Shown here piece by piece: positions 10,436 to 17,652 of a DNA stretch of 25,626 bases; positions within the stretch are counted from its first letter, which is position 1, and every line of letters begins with the position of its first letter. The position numbers were made by a program, and so were the translations under genes. Location of the stretch: assembly GCA_905207425.1 (NCBI GenBank), contig CAJLLB010000017.1:1-25626 (forward strand). The letters run 5' to 3'. This stretch comes from an uncultured Collinsella sp. (GTDB lineage Bacteria > Actinomycetota > Coriobacteriia > Coriobacteriales > Coriobacteriaceae). Below the pieces are notes generated by a model, which saw nothing but the letters and a program-made list of their open reading frames with translations, made no database searches and was not told where the DNA came from.

Positions 10436-10489
10436 TGTACACCAGCATCCAAAGATGTCGAAAATGTCGACTTTGGATGCTGGTGTACA
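10436..10489. repeat. 19-bp perfect inverted repeat
   Basis: TGTACACCAGCATCCAAAG (10436-10454) pairs perfectly with 10471-10489 around a 16-nt loop that contains ATGTCGA twice. It lies 12 bp after the neighbouring palindrome, between the convergent dus and glutaredoxin genes. It does not share the GGGAC core, and there is no T-run of terminator type. Confidence 0.85.
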
Positions 10490-10533
10490 TGTTTGGCCGT
10501 ATGGGTTGGGGTGGGCCGGTTGCAACGCGCGTA

Positions 10534-10779
10534 CTAGAGCAGGTTCTTTTGTACCCACGCGATGATGTCGCTTGACTCGTAGAGTGGCTTTCCGTCGATG
10601 AACAGGCAGGGAACCTGGCGCTTTCCGCCGACGGCGATAAGCGTCTGCTCGGCATCGGAATCGGTCGAGATATTGCGCTCGGGGATGGTCACACCGTTAT
10701 CGGCAAGGAATCGCTTGACCTTTATGCAATACGGGCAGCCGGTCATAACGTAGAGGACGAGCTCATGATTAGTAGCCAT
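10534..10779 (-). CDS. Glutaredoxin
   Basis: An 81-residue single-domain glutaredoxin. It has the dithiol active site CPYC (Cys15, Cys18) in YVMTGCPYCIKVKRFL, the cis-proline segment KRQVPCLFIDG and the C-terminal ESSDIIAWV helix. The start at 10779 is chosen over 10818 because GGAGA lies 5-9 nt upstream and the residues before it are atypical. It reduces protein disulfides or mixed disulfides in the cytoplasm. It lies 51 bp after the stop of the XRE/TipAS regulator on the same strand, so co-transcription is likely. Confidence 0.92.
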   Translation of the reverse strand: MATNHELVLYVMTGCPYCIKVKRFLADNGVTIPERNISTDSDAEQTLIAVGGKRQVPCLFIDGKPLYESSDIIAWVQKNLL

Positions 10780-10830
10780 AGGTCTCCAATCGGTTGCGGT
10801 TTTGATTGAAATACCCAAAGCCGCCGCGGT

Positions 10831-11655
10831 CTATGCGCGCGTCAATGACTCGATTGCCTGAACCAGAAACGCCGTGGCTCCGGTGCCGCAGGGCTTGTCG
10901 TAGTAGTCGATAAAGCGCTGATTGGCAAGATAGCCGTGGGTGAGGCCCAGGTATGCTTCGTCTTGGGGCTCGTGTCCCCAATTAAGGCCAATCCATCGGC
11001 GATGCATCGCGACGAGTTTGCGGGCCTCGTTGCTCTCCGGGTCGTCAATGCCCATGGCAATCGAAAGCTGGCCCAGAACAGCGCGTTCAAGTTCCTTCAT
11101 GTCGTTCCATGTCTCGGGGTCCATGTCCAGCAGTGCTTCGTTTGCTGCGTCGATCGCCTCGGCGCCGTAGCGCTTCCGGGCTTCGGCGCCGTAGCGCTCC
11201 TCGTTTTCCTGCACGGTGCGCCAGCGCTCCAGTTGCGGCAGGACGGCGCCCATGAGCGAGACGGCTTCGTCGAGCGACATGCCGGTGTTTTGCGCCAGCC
11301 GTGGGGCACAGTCCTCGATCATCGCCTCCATCGTGGTCTCGTAGGTGTACTTGCCGTGGTCGTAGCACCACTTGCAGTAATGGTCGGTCGCGGTGCCCGC
11401 AGCATCGGTGCCGCAGTCGTCGGGCGTGAGTGTCATGCCGCAGCTCTGGCAATAGTGCTCGGGCATTTCGAGCAGGTGAGACAGGGGTTCTCCGGTTACG
11501 GCTGCAATGAGCTTCATCATGTCGATGCCCGGTGTGACCTCGCCACGCTCCCAACGGCTGACGGCTTGGCGTGTGACGAAGAGCTTGGCGGCGAGCTGCT
11601 CCTGGGTAAGGTGATGGGCGCGACGGACGGCGATGAGCTTTTCTGCAAAGGCCAT
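10831..11655 (-). CDS. XRE-family regulator with zinc ribbon and TipAS-like domain
   Basis: A 274-residue three-part regulator. Residues 1-62 are an XRE helix-turn-helix (LTQEQLAAKLFVTRQAVSRW). Residues 68-98 form a zinc ribbon with Cys69, Cys72, Cys94 and Cys97 (CQSC and CKWC). Residues about 110-270 resemble the TipAS ligand domain (RRWIGLNWG, YLGLTHGYLANQRFIDYY, TGATAFLVQAI), the all-helical domain that binds thiopeptides and other drugs in TipA. TipAS is usually fused to MerR-type DNA-binding domains, so an XRE fusion is less common. The start has AAGGAG 6 nt upstream. It is divergent from the trmO-like gene and upstream of glutaredoxin. It may sense an antibiotic or metabolite. Confidence 0.82.
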   Translation of the reverse strand: MAFAEKLIAVRRAHHLTQEQLAAKLFVTRQAVSRWERGEVTPGIDMMKLIAAVTGEPLSHLLEMPEHYCQSCGMTLTPDDCGTDAAGTATDHYCKWCYDHGKYTYETTMEAMIEDCAPRLAQNTGMSLDEAVSLMGAVLPQLERWRTVQENEERYGAEARKRYGAEAIDAANEALLDMDPETWNDMKELERAVLGQLSIAMGIDDPESNEARKLVAMHRRWIGLNWGHEPQDEAYLGLTHGYLANQRFIDYYDKPCGTGATAFLVQAIESLTRA

Positions 11656-11783
11656 AGCGGCTCCTTTCTGCTGGTTGATGGCTTAAGCATACGCGGCGGC
11701 AGGCGCCCTTCCAAGCAACCGTTGGTTGCACGACGGAGGACCGCGGCGAAGAATTGCGCACAACGCCTCACGCCTTCATGCCG

Positions 11784-11796
11784 TACAATGACCGGC
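11784..11796 (+). promoter_or_regulatory. TACAAT -10 box, probably leaderless start for trmO-like gene
   Basis: TACAAT (11784-11789) lies 7 nt before the ATG at 11797, so transcription should begin at or next to the start codon. No ribosome binding site precedes that ATG, which fits a leaderless mRNA. The -35 region is poor. An ATG at 11788 overlaps the -10 box and is therefore unlikely to be used. Confidence 0.5.
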
Positions 11797-12534
11797 ATGG
11801 AACCTATCGCACACATACATACCGACCTGCCGCAGAAGTTCGGCATTCCGCGCAACAGCTTTTTGGCGCCCCATCTGCAGGGACGCATCGTCTTTGAGCC
11901 GGAATTTGCCTCCAGTGCGGCGGTTGAGGGTCTGGATTCTTTCTCTCACCTGTGGCTGCTCTGGCGCTTCGAAAACGGAACGCCCGGCGGCACGGCTAAG
12001 GACATAGCCGCCGATGCCAAGACGCGGGGCAGGTCCGGCACCAACGCAAAATGGTCGAAAACCGTGCGCCCGCCGCGTCTGGGTGGAGCCGAGCGCGTGG
12101 GCGTGTTTGCCACACGCAGTCCGTTTCGCCCTAATCCCATCGGTCTTACCTGTGTCAAGCTCGATCGTGTCGAGCTCACCGACGATGGTCCCATCATCCA
12201 TGTGCTGGGGGCCGACCTGCGCGACGGCACGCCCATCTACGACATTAAGCCCTACATTCCATTTGCCGACTGTCACCCGGATGCGACGGGCGGCTGGATT
12301 GAAGATGCGCCGTGGCAAGAGCTCGACGTCGAGTTTCCGCAAGCGCTGCAGGATATGGTCTCGCCCGCAAAGCTCCCCGGCTTGGTCGAGGTTCTTCGCC
12401 AAGATCCGCGCCGCGCGGGCAGCAAGCACGAGCCAAACCGCGTTTACCACTTGGCTTACGCCGGGCTCGACATATCGTTTACGGTCGACGGAGCCAGGTT
12501 GACGGTAACCGCCATCAGCGACGCGCGGGACTAA
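11797..12534 (+). CDS. trmO: TrmO/TsaA-like tRNA (N6-threonylcarbamoyladenosine37) methyltransferase
   Basis: A 245-residue protein of the TsaA/YaeB family, which uses S-adenosylmethionine to methylate t6A37 of some tRNAs. Conserved blocks are FGIPRNSFLAPHLQGRIVF, SHLWLLWRF, RPPRLGG (91-97), FATRSPFRPNPIGL (104-117) and DIKPYIPFAD. A C-terminal extension of about 75 residues matches the two-part layout of the longer TrmO proteins. The start at 11797 is favoured by the -10 box placement; an in-frame ATG at 11788 is the alternative. The long open frame reading upstream of it is antisense to the XRE regulator gene and is not real. It is divergent from that regulator. Confidence 0.9.
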   Translation: MEPIAHIHTDLPQKFGIPRNSFLAPHLQGRIVFEPEFASSAAVEGLDSFSHLWLLWRFENGTPGGTAKDIAADAKTRGRSGTNAKWSKTVRPPRLGGAERVGVFATRSPFRPNPIGLTCVKLDRVELTDDGPIIHVLGADLRDGTPIYDIKPYIPFADCHPDATGGWIEDAPWQELDVEFPQALQDMVSPAKLPGLVEVLRQDPRRAGSKHEPNRVYHLAYAGLDISFTVDGARLTVTAISDARD

Positions 12535-12596
12535 CCATCCGTCCGTATCCGTCAAAAACAACGCCAAACCCCGCGCCAAAACCGCCCGCGCTGGTG

Positions 12597-12602
12597 GACA
12601 AT
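12597..12602 (+). promoter_or_regulatory. GACAAT -10 box before MalY/PatB-like gene
   Basis: GACAAT (12597-12602) lies 41 bp before the ATG at 12643. Similar ACAAT boxes precede four other genes in the window. The -35 region is not recognisable. A GGGAG ribosome binding site follows before the gene. Confidence 0.4.
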
Positions 12603-12642
12603 AACGCCTACCGAAACAATCCGCTTTGCACGGGAGCTCAGC

Positions 12643-13857
12643 ATGAAATACGACTTTAGCTTGCTTATCGACCGCCACGGCATGGACTCTATCGCCGTTG
12701 ACTCTTGGGGTGAAATTCCCGGTATGGCTCCGAACGCACCCGACGAGGGCTTCGACCGCATCCCCATGTGGGTGGCGGATATGAACTTTGCCACGGTGCC
12801 CACGGTCCAGGAACACATCATTCAGCGCGCCCAGCATCCCATGTTTGGCTACTTTAACCCGCGCTCCGAGTACTTCGACCGCATCATCGAATGGCAGAGT
12901 CGCCGCAATGGCGTCGAGGGCCTGGCACTTGAGCATATCGGCTACGAAAACGGCGTGCTGGGCGGTGTCGTGTCGACGCTGCGTGCGTATGTTCAGCCGG
13001 GCGATGCGGTGCTGGTCCACAGCCCCACCTACATCGGCTTTACCAAGTCTATCGAAGCCGCAGGCTATCGCATTGTCCACAGCCCGCTTAAGCTCGACGA
13101 CCAGGGCGTGTGGCGCATGGACTTTGAGGACATGGAGCGCAAGCTCGCCCAAAACCACATCCATGCCGCGGTGTTCTGCTCGCCGCACAATCCCTGCGGC
13201 CGCGTGTGGGAGCGTGACGAGATTGAGCGCGCCATGGACATTTATCGCCAGCACGATTGCGTGGTGATCTCGGACGAGATTTGGTCCGATATCATCCTGC
13301 CGGGGCACAAGCATATCCCGACGCAGTCGGTGAGCGAGGATGCCCGCATGCGCACGGTTGCCCTCTACGCGCCCAGCAAGACGTTCAACCTGGCGGGTCT
13401 GGTCGGCAGCTATCACATCATCTATAACGAGACGCTGCGCGACCGCGTGTGCGCCGTGTCCAACAAGACCCACTACAACGAGATGAACGTCCTCTCCATG
13501 CATGCGCTTATCGGTGCTTACCAGCCGCAGGGCTATGAGTGGGTGGACGAGCTCAACCAGGTGCTTGCCGGCAATATCGAGTACTTCTGCGATTACGCGG
13601 ACGAGCATTTTGAGGGCGTGTCCTATTCGCGTCCGCAGGGCACGTACATGGTGTTTCTGGACTGCGCCGAGTGGTGCTGCGAGCATGGCCGCGATATTCA
13701 GTGGCTGCTCGACGAGGGAGCGCGCGTGGGCGTGGGGTATCAGGACGGCCGCCCGTTCCACGGACCCTGCCACATTCGCGTGAATCTGGCGCTGCCGCTT
13801 TCGCGCGTGAGAGAGGCGTGCGACCGCCTGGACCACTACGTTTTTAATGCACGGTAA
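12643..13857 (+). CDS. MalY/PatB-type PLP-dependent C-S beta-lyase
   Basis: A 404-residue fold-type I aminotransferase-like enzyme. The N-terminal RIPMWVADMNFATVPTVQ and FGYF match MalY/PatB cystathionine beta-lyases, as do CSPHNPCGRVW and VVISDEIWSDI. The PLP-binding lysine is Lys246 in YAPSKTFNLAGLVGSY. The C-terminal RVNLALPLSRV holds the carboxylate-binding arginine. It probably cleaves cystathionine or cysteine conjugates to pyruvate, ammonia and a thiol, or acts as an aminotransferase; activity cannot be settled by eye. A GGGAG site precedes the ATG. It stands alone after the trmO-like gene. Confidence 0.9.
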   Translation: MKYDFSLLIDRHGMDSIAVDSWGEIPGMAPNAPDEGFDRIPMWVADMNFATVPTVQEHIIQRAQHPMFGYFNPRSEYFDRIIEWQSRRNGVEGLALEHIGYENGVLGGVVSTLRAYVQPGDAVLVHSPTYIGFTKSIEAAGYRIVHSPLKLDDQGVWRMDFEDMERKLAQNHIHAAVFCSPHNPCGRVWERDEIERAMDIYRQHDCVVISDEIWSDIILPGHKHIPTQSVSEDARMRTVALYAPSKTFNLAGLVGSYHIIYNETLRDRVCAVSNKTHYNEMNVLSMHALIGAYQPQGYEWVDELNQVLAGNIEYFCDYADEHFEGVSYSRPQGTYMVFLDCAEWCCEHGRDIQWLLDEGARVGVGYQDGRPFHGPCHIRVNLALPLSRVREACDRLDHYVFNAR

Positions 13858-13872
13858 ATGAGAGCTTCGCGC

Positions 13873-13904
13873 GGGGCCTTCTGCCGCGTCGGCGGGAAGG
13901 TCCC
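13873..13904 (+). terminator. Hairpin after MalY/PatB-like gene
   Basis: GGGGCCTTC (13873-13881) pairs with GAAGGTCCC (13896-13904) with one G-T pair, and GCCG/CGGC (13883-13886 / 13890-13893) continues the stem around a CGT loop. No T-run follows immediately, so it is a weak terminator candidate. It could instead be a leader structure of the next operon. Confidence 0.4.
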
Positions 13905-13950
13905 GTACGGTAAGGCGTCTGTAACCATTGGGCGCTCGAGTGATTTCATT

Positions 13951-13959
13951 TGCTATTAT
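13951..13959 (+). promoter_or_regulatory. Extended -10 promoter for binding protein/hybrid kinase operon
   Basis: TGCTATTAT (13951-13959) fits an extended -10 (TGnTATTAT) in a locally AT-rich stretch 44 bp before the ATG at 14003. No clear -35 is seen, which is acceptable for this promoter type. It would serve the two-gene sensor operon. Confidence 0.4.
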
Positions 13960-14002
13960 TTTTTTAGCATTTCAGTCCGTGAATAGGATCGTCTGGAGCT
14001 CG

Positions 14003-14872
14003 ATGAAAAGACCTCGCCGCTCGGTTGCCATATCGTTGTTTGTTGCGCTTGCGGTAGTGTGTGCCTTTGTCGTAGCGATAGCCGGCTGTTCCGGGTCGAA
14101 TGACGGAGCCTCGACGTCTGCATTAGAAGGTCTGGACGCCTCGCAAGTCAAAGACGACGACCTTACGACGCTCAACGTCGGCAGCGACCTCTATCCACCG
14201 TTTGTGTATACCGACGAGTACGGCGATATCGTTGGCCTGGATGTCGAGATATTGACCGAGGCTTTGGCCCGCATTGGTTACAAGCCAAAATACCAGCTGA
14301 TCGATTGGGAAAAGAAGAAAGAGCTGCTGGCGAGCGGCGAGCTCGATTGCGTCATGGGCAGCTTTAGCATGACGGGTCGCGAGAACGAGTATCGTTGGGC
14401 CGGCCCGTACCTTGCGAGCCGCCAGGTAGTCGCGGTCGATCCCCAGAGCGATATCTACACGCTTGCCGATCTTGAGGACAAGGTTGTGGCGGTCCAGTCC
14501 ACTACCAAGCCCGAGGACATTTTGCTCAATCGTACAAATGAAAACGTTCCGCAGATCAAGGAGCTCTACAGCTTTTCGGACCGCTCATGCCTGAACCCGG
14601 CGCTCGTCGAGGGCCTGGTCGACGCCATCGCCGCGCATGAGTCTTCGCTGCTCACCTACGAAAAAGACTATGGTGTGACGTATCGCATTTTGGATGAGCC
14701 GCTGCTGGAGGTTGGTTTGGGCACCGCTTTCGATCTCAACGATACGCGCGGCATCGACGTTAAGCTCACCCATGCCTACCAAGAAATGCTTGTCGATGGC
14801 ACCATGGAACGCCTGGTGTCAAAGTACTTTGATGACCCTGCACCATTTTTGAATACGGAGGGCCTGTCATGA
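14003..14872 (+). CDS. Solute-binding lipoprotein (SBP_bac_3 type), sensor partner
   Basis: A 289-residue lipoprotein. The signal peptide MKRPRRSVAISLFVAL ends in lipobox AIAGC with Cys29. The rest is a family 3 solute-binding fold: LNVGSDLYPPFVYTDEYG, GLDVEILTEALARIGY, LLASGELDCVMGSFSMTGRE and the hinge-return LADLEDKVVAVQSTT. Such proteins bind amino acids or similar small solutes. No permease or ATPase gene follows; the next gene is a hybrid kinase whose ATG overlaps its stop by 4 bp. It is therefore probably the ligand sensor of that kinase rather than a transporter subunit. The start at 14003 is chosen for GGAG at 13995-13998; an upstream ATG at 13928 would add an atypical leader. Confidence 0.85.
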   Translation: MKRPRRSVAISLFVALAVVCAFVVAIAGCSGSNDGASTSALEGLDASQVKDDDLTTLNVGSDLYPPFVYTDEYGDIVGLDVEILTEALARIGYKPKYQLIDWEKKKELLASGELDCVMGSFSMTGRENEYRWAGPYLASRQVVAVDPQSDIYTLADLEDKVVAVQSTTKPEDILLNRTNENVPQIKELYSFSDRSCLNPALVEGLVDAIAAHESSLLTYEKDYGVTYRILDEPLLEVGLGTAFDLNDTRGIDVKLTHAYQEMLVDGTMERLVSKYFDDPAPFLNTEGLS

Positions 14873-17061
14873 TCGATGCGCCCGACCACGCCGTAGAGGA
14901 GCGGGACGATCGTTCGGCATGGGTATGGCTCATTGCCGCCCTGTTGGGGATAGCGCTCTCGGTTGTTGCCGGCATGATGAGCTACGGTTACACGACAGCC
15001 CAGGCCGAGCAGCGCTTTGCCGACGTTGTCGATTACGTGGCGACGCAGAGCCTTTCCTACGATGCATTCAATAGCGCCTATACGACCAAAAACCTGATTC
15101 GCGTTATGGAGATCGCCGGAGAGGCGGCGCGCGATATGGAGCGCGACGGCTCGGTGGATAACGCCGCGCTGGAGCAATATGCTGACCAGTTCAACGTGAG
15201 TGCGCTGATCGTGACGGACGCATCGGGCAACTTGGTGTCCGAGTCCTCGACGGATGGCGTGGGCTACGAGTCGCTTGCTACGTATCTCAAAGAAGCGCCC
15301 GTGTTGGAGGTGGCAACCCATCCGCTTAAGTCTTATACCGATAGTATTACGCTTGCGGATGATTCGGTTGCAGACATTGGCTGCGTGACTCGGCAGGATG
15401 GCGAGGGCATCGTTATCGCGGTAAGGCATCAGAGCGCGAAAGCGGTTGCAAGCAATACACTCAAACTGCAGAGCCTGCTTGATGGCTATGAAACCATCGA
15501 TAGCGGCAATATCGTGATCGAAAGCGACGGCAAGGTCGTTGCGACCAATGCCGTTGAACCCACCGTATTGGGCGTGTTCGATCTGCCTGCGACGGATGTC
15601 TTTATTGTCGACGGTATTAAGGATCGATGCCTGGCTGGTAAGGTCAGATTGGTTAACGCCGACGGCGAGTGGTATTTGGGCACATTTGGAAAAGCGCACA
15701 AATTCTATGTGTACACCTATGCCTCGGCGCAGCGCTACTTTGAGGTCGCCGCGGCTGTTGCCGCCGGCGTGCTGGTGCTCTACGGCGGTGTTATAGCCGT
15801 TGTTGTGACGGTGCGTCGCCGCGCTGATCGTCGACGTTTGACGGACTTGCTGCAGCAGGAGCGCGACTATGGCGACAAGCTGGCAAAGGCGGCGCGTGAG
15901 GCCTCGTCTGCCAACTCGGCAAAGACGGAGTTTCTGCGTCGCATGAGCCACGATCTGCGCACGCCCATCAACGGCATTCGCGGCATGGTCGAGGTTGGCG
16001 ATGCCAATGCGGACGATCTGCAAAAGCAGACTGAGTGCCGCTCAAAAATCTGGACGGCATCGGGACTGCTGCTCGACCTTGCCAACGAGGCGCTCGATAT
16101 GAGTCGCCTGGAGAGCGGGCAGGTCGACCTGAACCTCGTGCCCATAAATTTGGTGGCCCTCAACTGTGAAGTGCGCGATATTCTGGAGCGCCAGGCCGAG
16201 GAGCGTCTGGTGACAATTATCTCCGACCAGCAGACGCTTAATCATCCCTATGCGCGGGTGAGCGTGACGCACCTCAAGCGTTTGTTGCTCAATATTGCCG
16301 GCAATGCCGTCAAGTACAACCGCCAGGGCGGCTATGTCCGCCTGGTGTGCCGCGAGGTGGAGCCAGCGGATGGCGTCCCCGTCTATGAATACACGATCGC
16401 CGACAACGGTATTGGCATGAGCGAGGAGTTCCAAAAGCACCTCTACGAGCCGTTTTGCCGCGAGGAGCAGCAGGTGGAAGGCGCTTCGTCGGGAACTGGC
16501 CTGGGCGCGCCTATCGCAAAACAGCTGGTCGAGCTTATGGGCGGAACCATGAGCTTTACGAGTGTCTTGGGGCAGGGGACGACGTTTACCATTCGCCTGC
16601 CGTTCGAGAAGTGCGACCGCTCCGAGATTCCTCAGGCAGTTCCCGCGGATGCGGGAGACGGCGATGCGCTCCAGGGCTTGCGCGTTTTGCTCGTAGAGGA
16701 TAACGATCTGAATGCCGAGATCGCGCAGTTTACGCTCAGCCGTGCCGGTGCCATCGTGACGCATGCTAAGGATGGTGAGTCTGCCGTCGAGATGTTTACC
16801 GCGAGCGCACCGCACGAGTACGACGTGGTGTTGATGGACATCATGATGCCTGGCATCGATGGCCTTGAGGCCACGCGTCAGATTCGAGCACTCGATCGCG
16901 AGGATGCCGCGACCACGCCGATTATCGCCGTGAGTGCCAACGCCTTTGCCGACGACCGTAGGCTTTCGCGTGAGGCGGGCATGAACGCGCACCTGAGCAA
17001 ACCTGTGAGCTCGCAAGAGCTCGTCGAGGCGCTAGTGCACATCGCCGCCGACGCTTCATAA
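14869..17061 (+). CDS. Hybrid sensor histidine kinase with C-terminal receiver
   Basis: 730 residues. TM helices at about 16-42 and 292-316 flank an extracytoplasmic sensor of about 250 residues that contains a Cache-like stretch (ALIVTDASGNLVSESSTDG). The HisKA His is His361 in MSHDLRTPINGIRGM. The ATPase domain shows NIAGNAVKYN, DNGIGMSEEF, FCREEQ and GTGLGAPIAKQL. The receiver (about 605-725) has EDNDLNAEIAQ, phospho-Asp657 in VVLMDIMMPGIDG and HLSKP. No Hpt or DNA-binding domain follows, so phosphotransfer must go to partners elsewhere. It is translationally coupled to the binding lipoprotein upstream, and it resembles the minus-strand kinase at 17653-20463 in its kinase and receiver parts. 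Confidence 0.92.
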   Translation: MIDAPDHAVEERDDRSAWVWLIAALLGIALSVVAGMMSYGYTTAQAEQRFADVVDYVATQSLSYDAFNSAYTTKNLIRVMEIAGEAARDMERDGSVDNAALEQYADQFNVSALIVTDASGNLVSESSTDGVGYESLATYLKEAPVLEVATHPLKSYTDSITLADDSVADIGCVTRQDGEGIVIAVRHQSAKAVASNTLKLQSLLDGYETIDSGNIVIESDGKVVATNAVEPTVLGVFDLPATDVFIVDGIKDRCLAGKVRLVNADGEWYLGTFGKAHKFYVYTYASAQRYFEVAAAVAAGVLVLYGGVIAVVVTVRRRADRRRLTDLLQQERDYGDKLAKAAREASSANSAKTEFLRRMSHDLRTPINGIRGMVEVGDANADDLQKQTECRSKIWTASGLLLDLANEALDMSRLESGQVDLNLVPINLVALNCEVRDILERQAEERLVTIISDQQTLNHPYARVSVTHLKRLLLNIAGNAVKYNRQGGYVRLVCREVEPADGVPVYEYTIADNGIGMSEEFQKHLYEPFCREEQQVEGASSGTGLGAPIAKQLVELMGGTMSFTSVLGQGTTFTIRLPFEKCDRSEIPQAVPADAGDGDALQGLRVLLVEDNDLNAEIAQFTLSRAGAIVTHAKDGESAVEMFTASAPHEYDVVLMDIMMPGIDGLEATRQIRALDREDAATTPIIAVSANAFADDRRLSREAGMNAHLSKPVSSQELVEALVHIAADAS

Positions 17062-17063
17062 GC

Positions 17064-17108
17064 ATATGGCCCGGTTCCAAGGTGGGTTGGAACCGGGCCA
17101 TATTATTA
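17064..17108. terminator. Bidirectional intrinsic terminator
   Basis: A perfect 17-bp stem has arms at 17064-17080 (ATATGGCCCGGTTCCAA) and 17087-17103 around GGTGGG, flanked by A/T-rich ends. It starts 3 bp after the hybrid kinase stop and lies between two convergent genes, so it can serve both directions. Confidence 0.85.
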
Positions 17109-17130
17109 TTGATGAGGCCTGCTGAGGGGC

Positions 17131-17610
17131 TTACTTTTCTTGAATCTGCTTGCCGCAAAGATGCTCAATCGAAATCTCGTAGAGCTGGACGCCCTTGATG
17201 TCTTTGGCGATTTCCTCTTCGACTTCTTCGGCAGAAGGGTAGTACTTAAGGGCGAGCTGGCGGACTTTGTCTTCGATAAACGCGGGAGTGTCGTTCGCCA
17301 GGCGACAGCGGCCAAAGACCACGGTACTCATAACGTAGGGAGCCCAGTCACCGTCCTTGTGCCACTCGTTGCCGTAAACGGTAAAGCAGACCTTGTCATC
17401 GCGCTTGAGTGCGTCGACCTTGTGGCCGGCTTTGGCGCCATGGAAATAAATCTTGTCGTGCTCGGCGTCAAAGAAGTAGTTGACGGGAATGGCGTACGGG
17501 TAGCCATCGTCGCCGTTGACGGCAAAGACGCCGCGCTTGCAGGTAGCGAGCAGTTCGCGCGCTTCCTCGTCAGTGATGGCGCGTTTCTTTCGACGTAAGG
17601 GCCTAAACAT
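17131..17610 (-). CDS. NimA-like pyridoxamine 5'-phosphate oxidase-family flavoprotein
   Basis: A 159-residue split-barrel protein. Motifs GVFAVNGDDGYPYAIPVNY, KIYFHGAKAGHKVDAL and KVCFTVYGNEWHKDGDWAP fit the PNPOx-like family of NimA-type proteins, which bind FMN and in some cases reduce nitroimidazoles. The start at 17610 is chosen over 17649 because AAGGAAG precedes it at good spacing. It lies between two sensor kinases, sharing a strand with the second. Drug resistance is not implied, since many family members are general flavin reductases. Confidence 0.85.
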   Translation of the reverse strand: MFRPLRRKKRAITDEEARELLATCKRGVFAVNGDDGYPYAIPVNYFFDAEHDKIYFHGAKAGHKVDALKRDDKVCFTVYGNEWHKDGDWAPYVMSTVVFGRCRLANDTPAFIEDKVRQLALKYYPSAEEVEEEIAKDIKGVQLYEISIEHLCGKQIQEK

Positions 17611-17652
17611 CGTTGGCTTCCTTTCTGGTCGTGCGTGGTGGTTGAGCACAAA

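Noticed and set aside
10936..11796. Upstream extension of the trmO-like frame
   Set aside because: The frame stays open leftwards, but this part is antisense to the XRE/TipAS gene, and the family's N-terminus begins at the ATG near 11797.
11776..13836. 686-codon open frame on the minus strand
   Set aside because: It lies antisense to the trmO-like and MalY/PatB-like genes, which have clear family motifs. High GC with biased third positions creates such long mirror frames, and its protein has no recognisable domain.
14776..16023. 415-codon open frame on the minus strand
   Set aside because: It is antisense to the hybrid sensor kinase and has the same low-information His/Arg/Ala composition.
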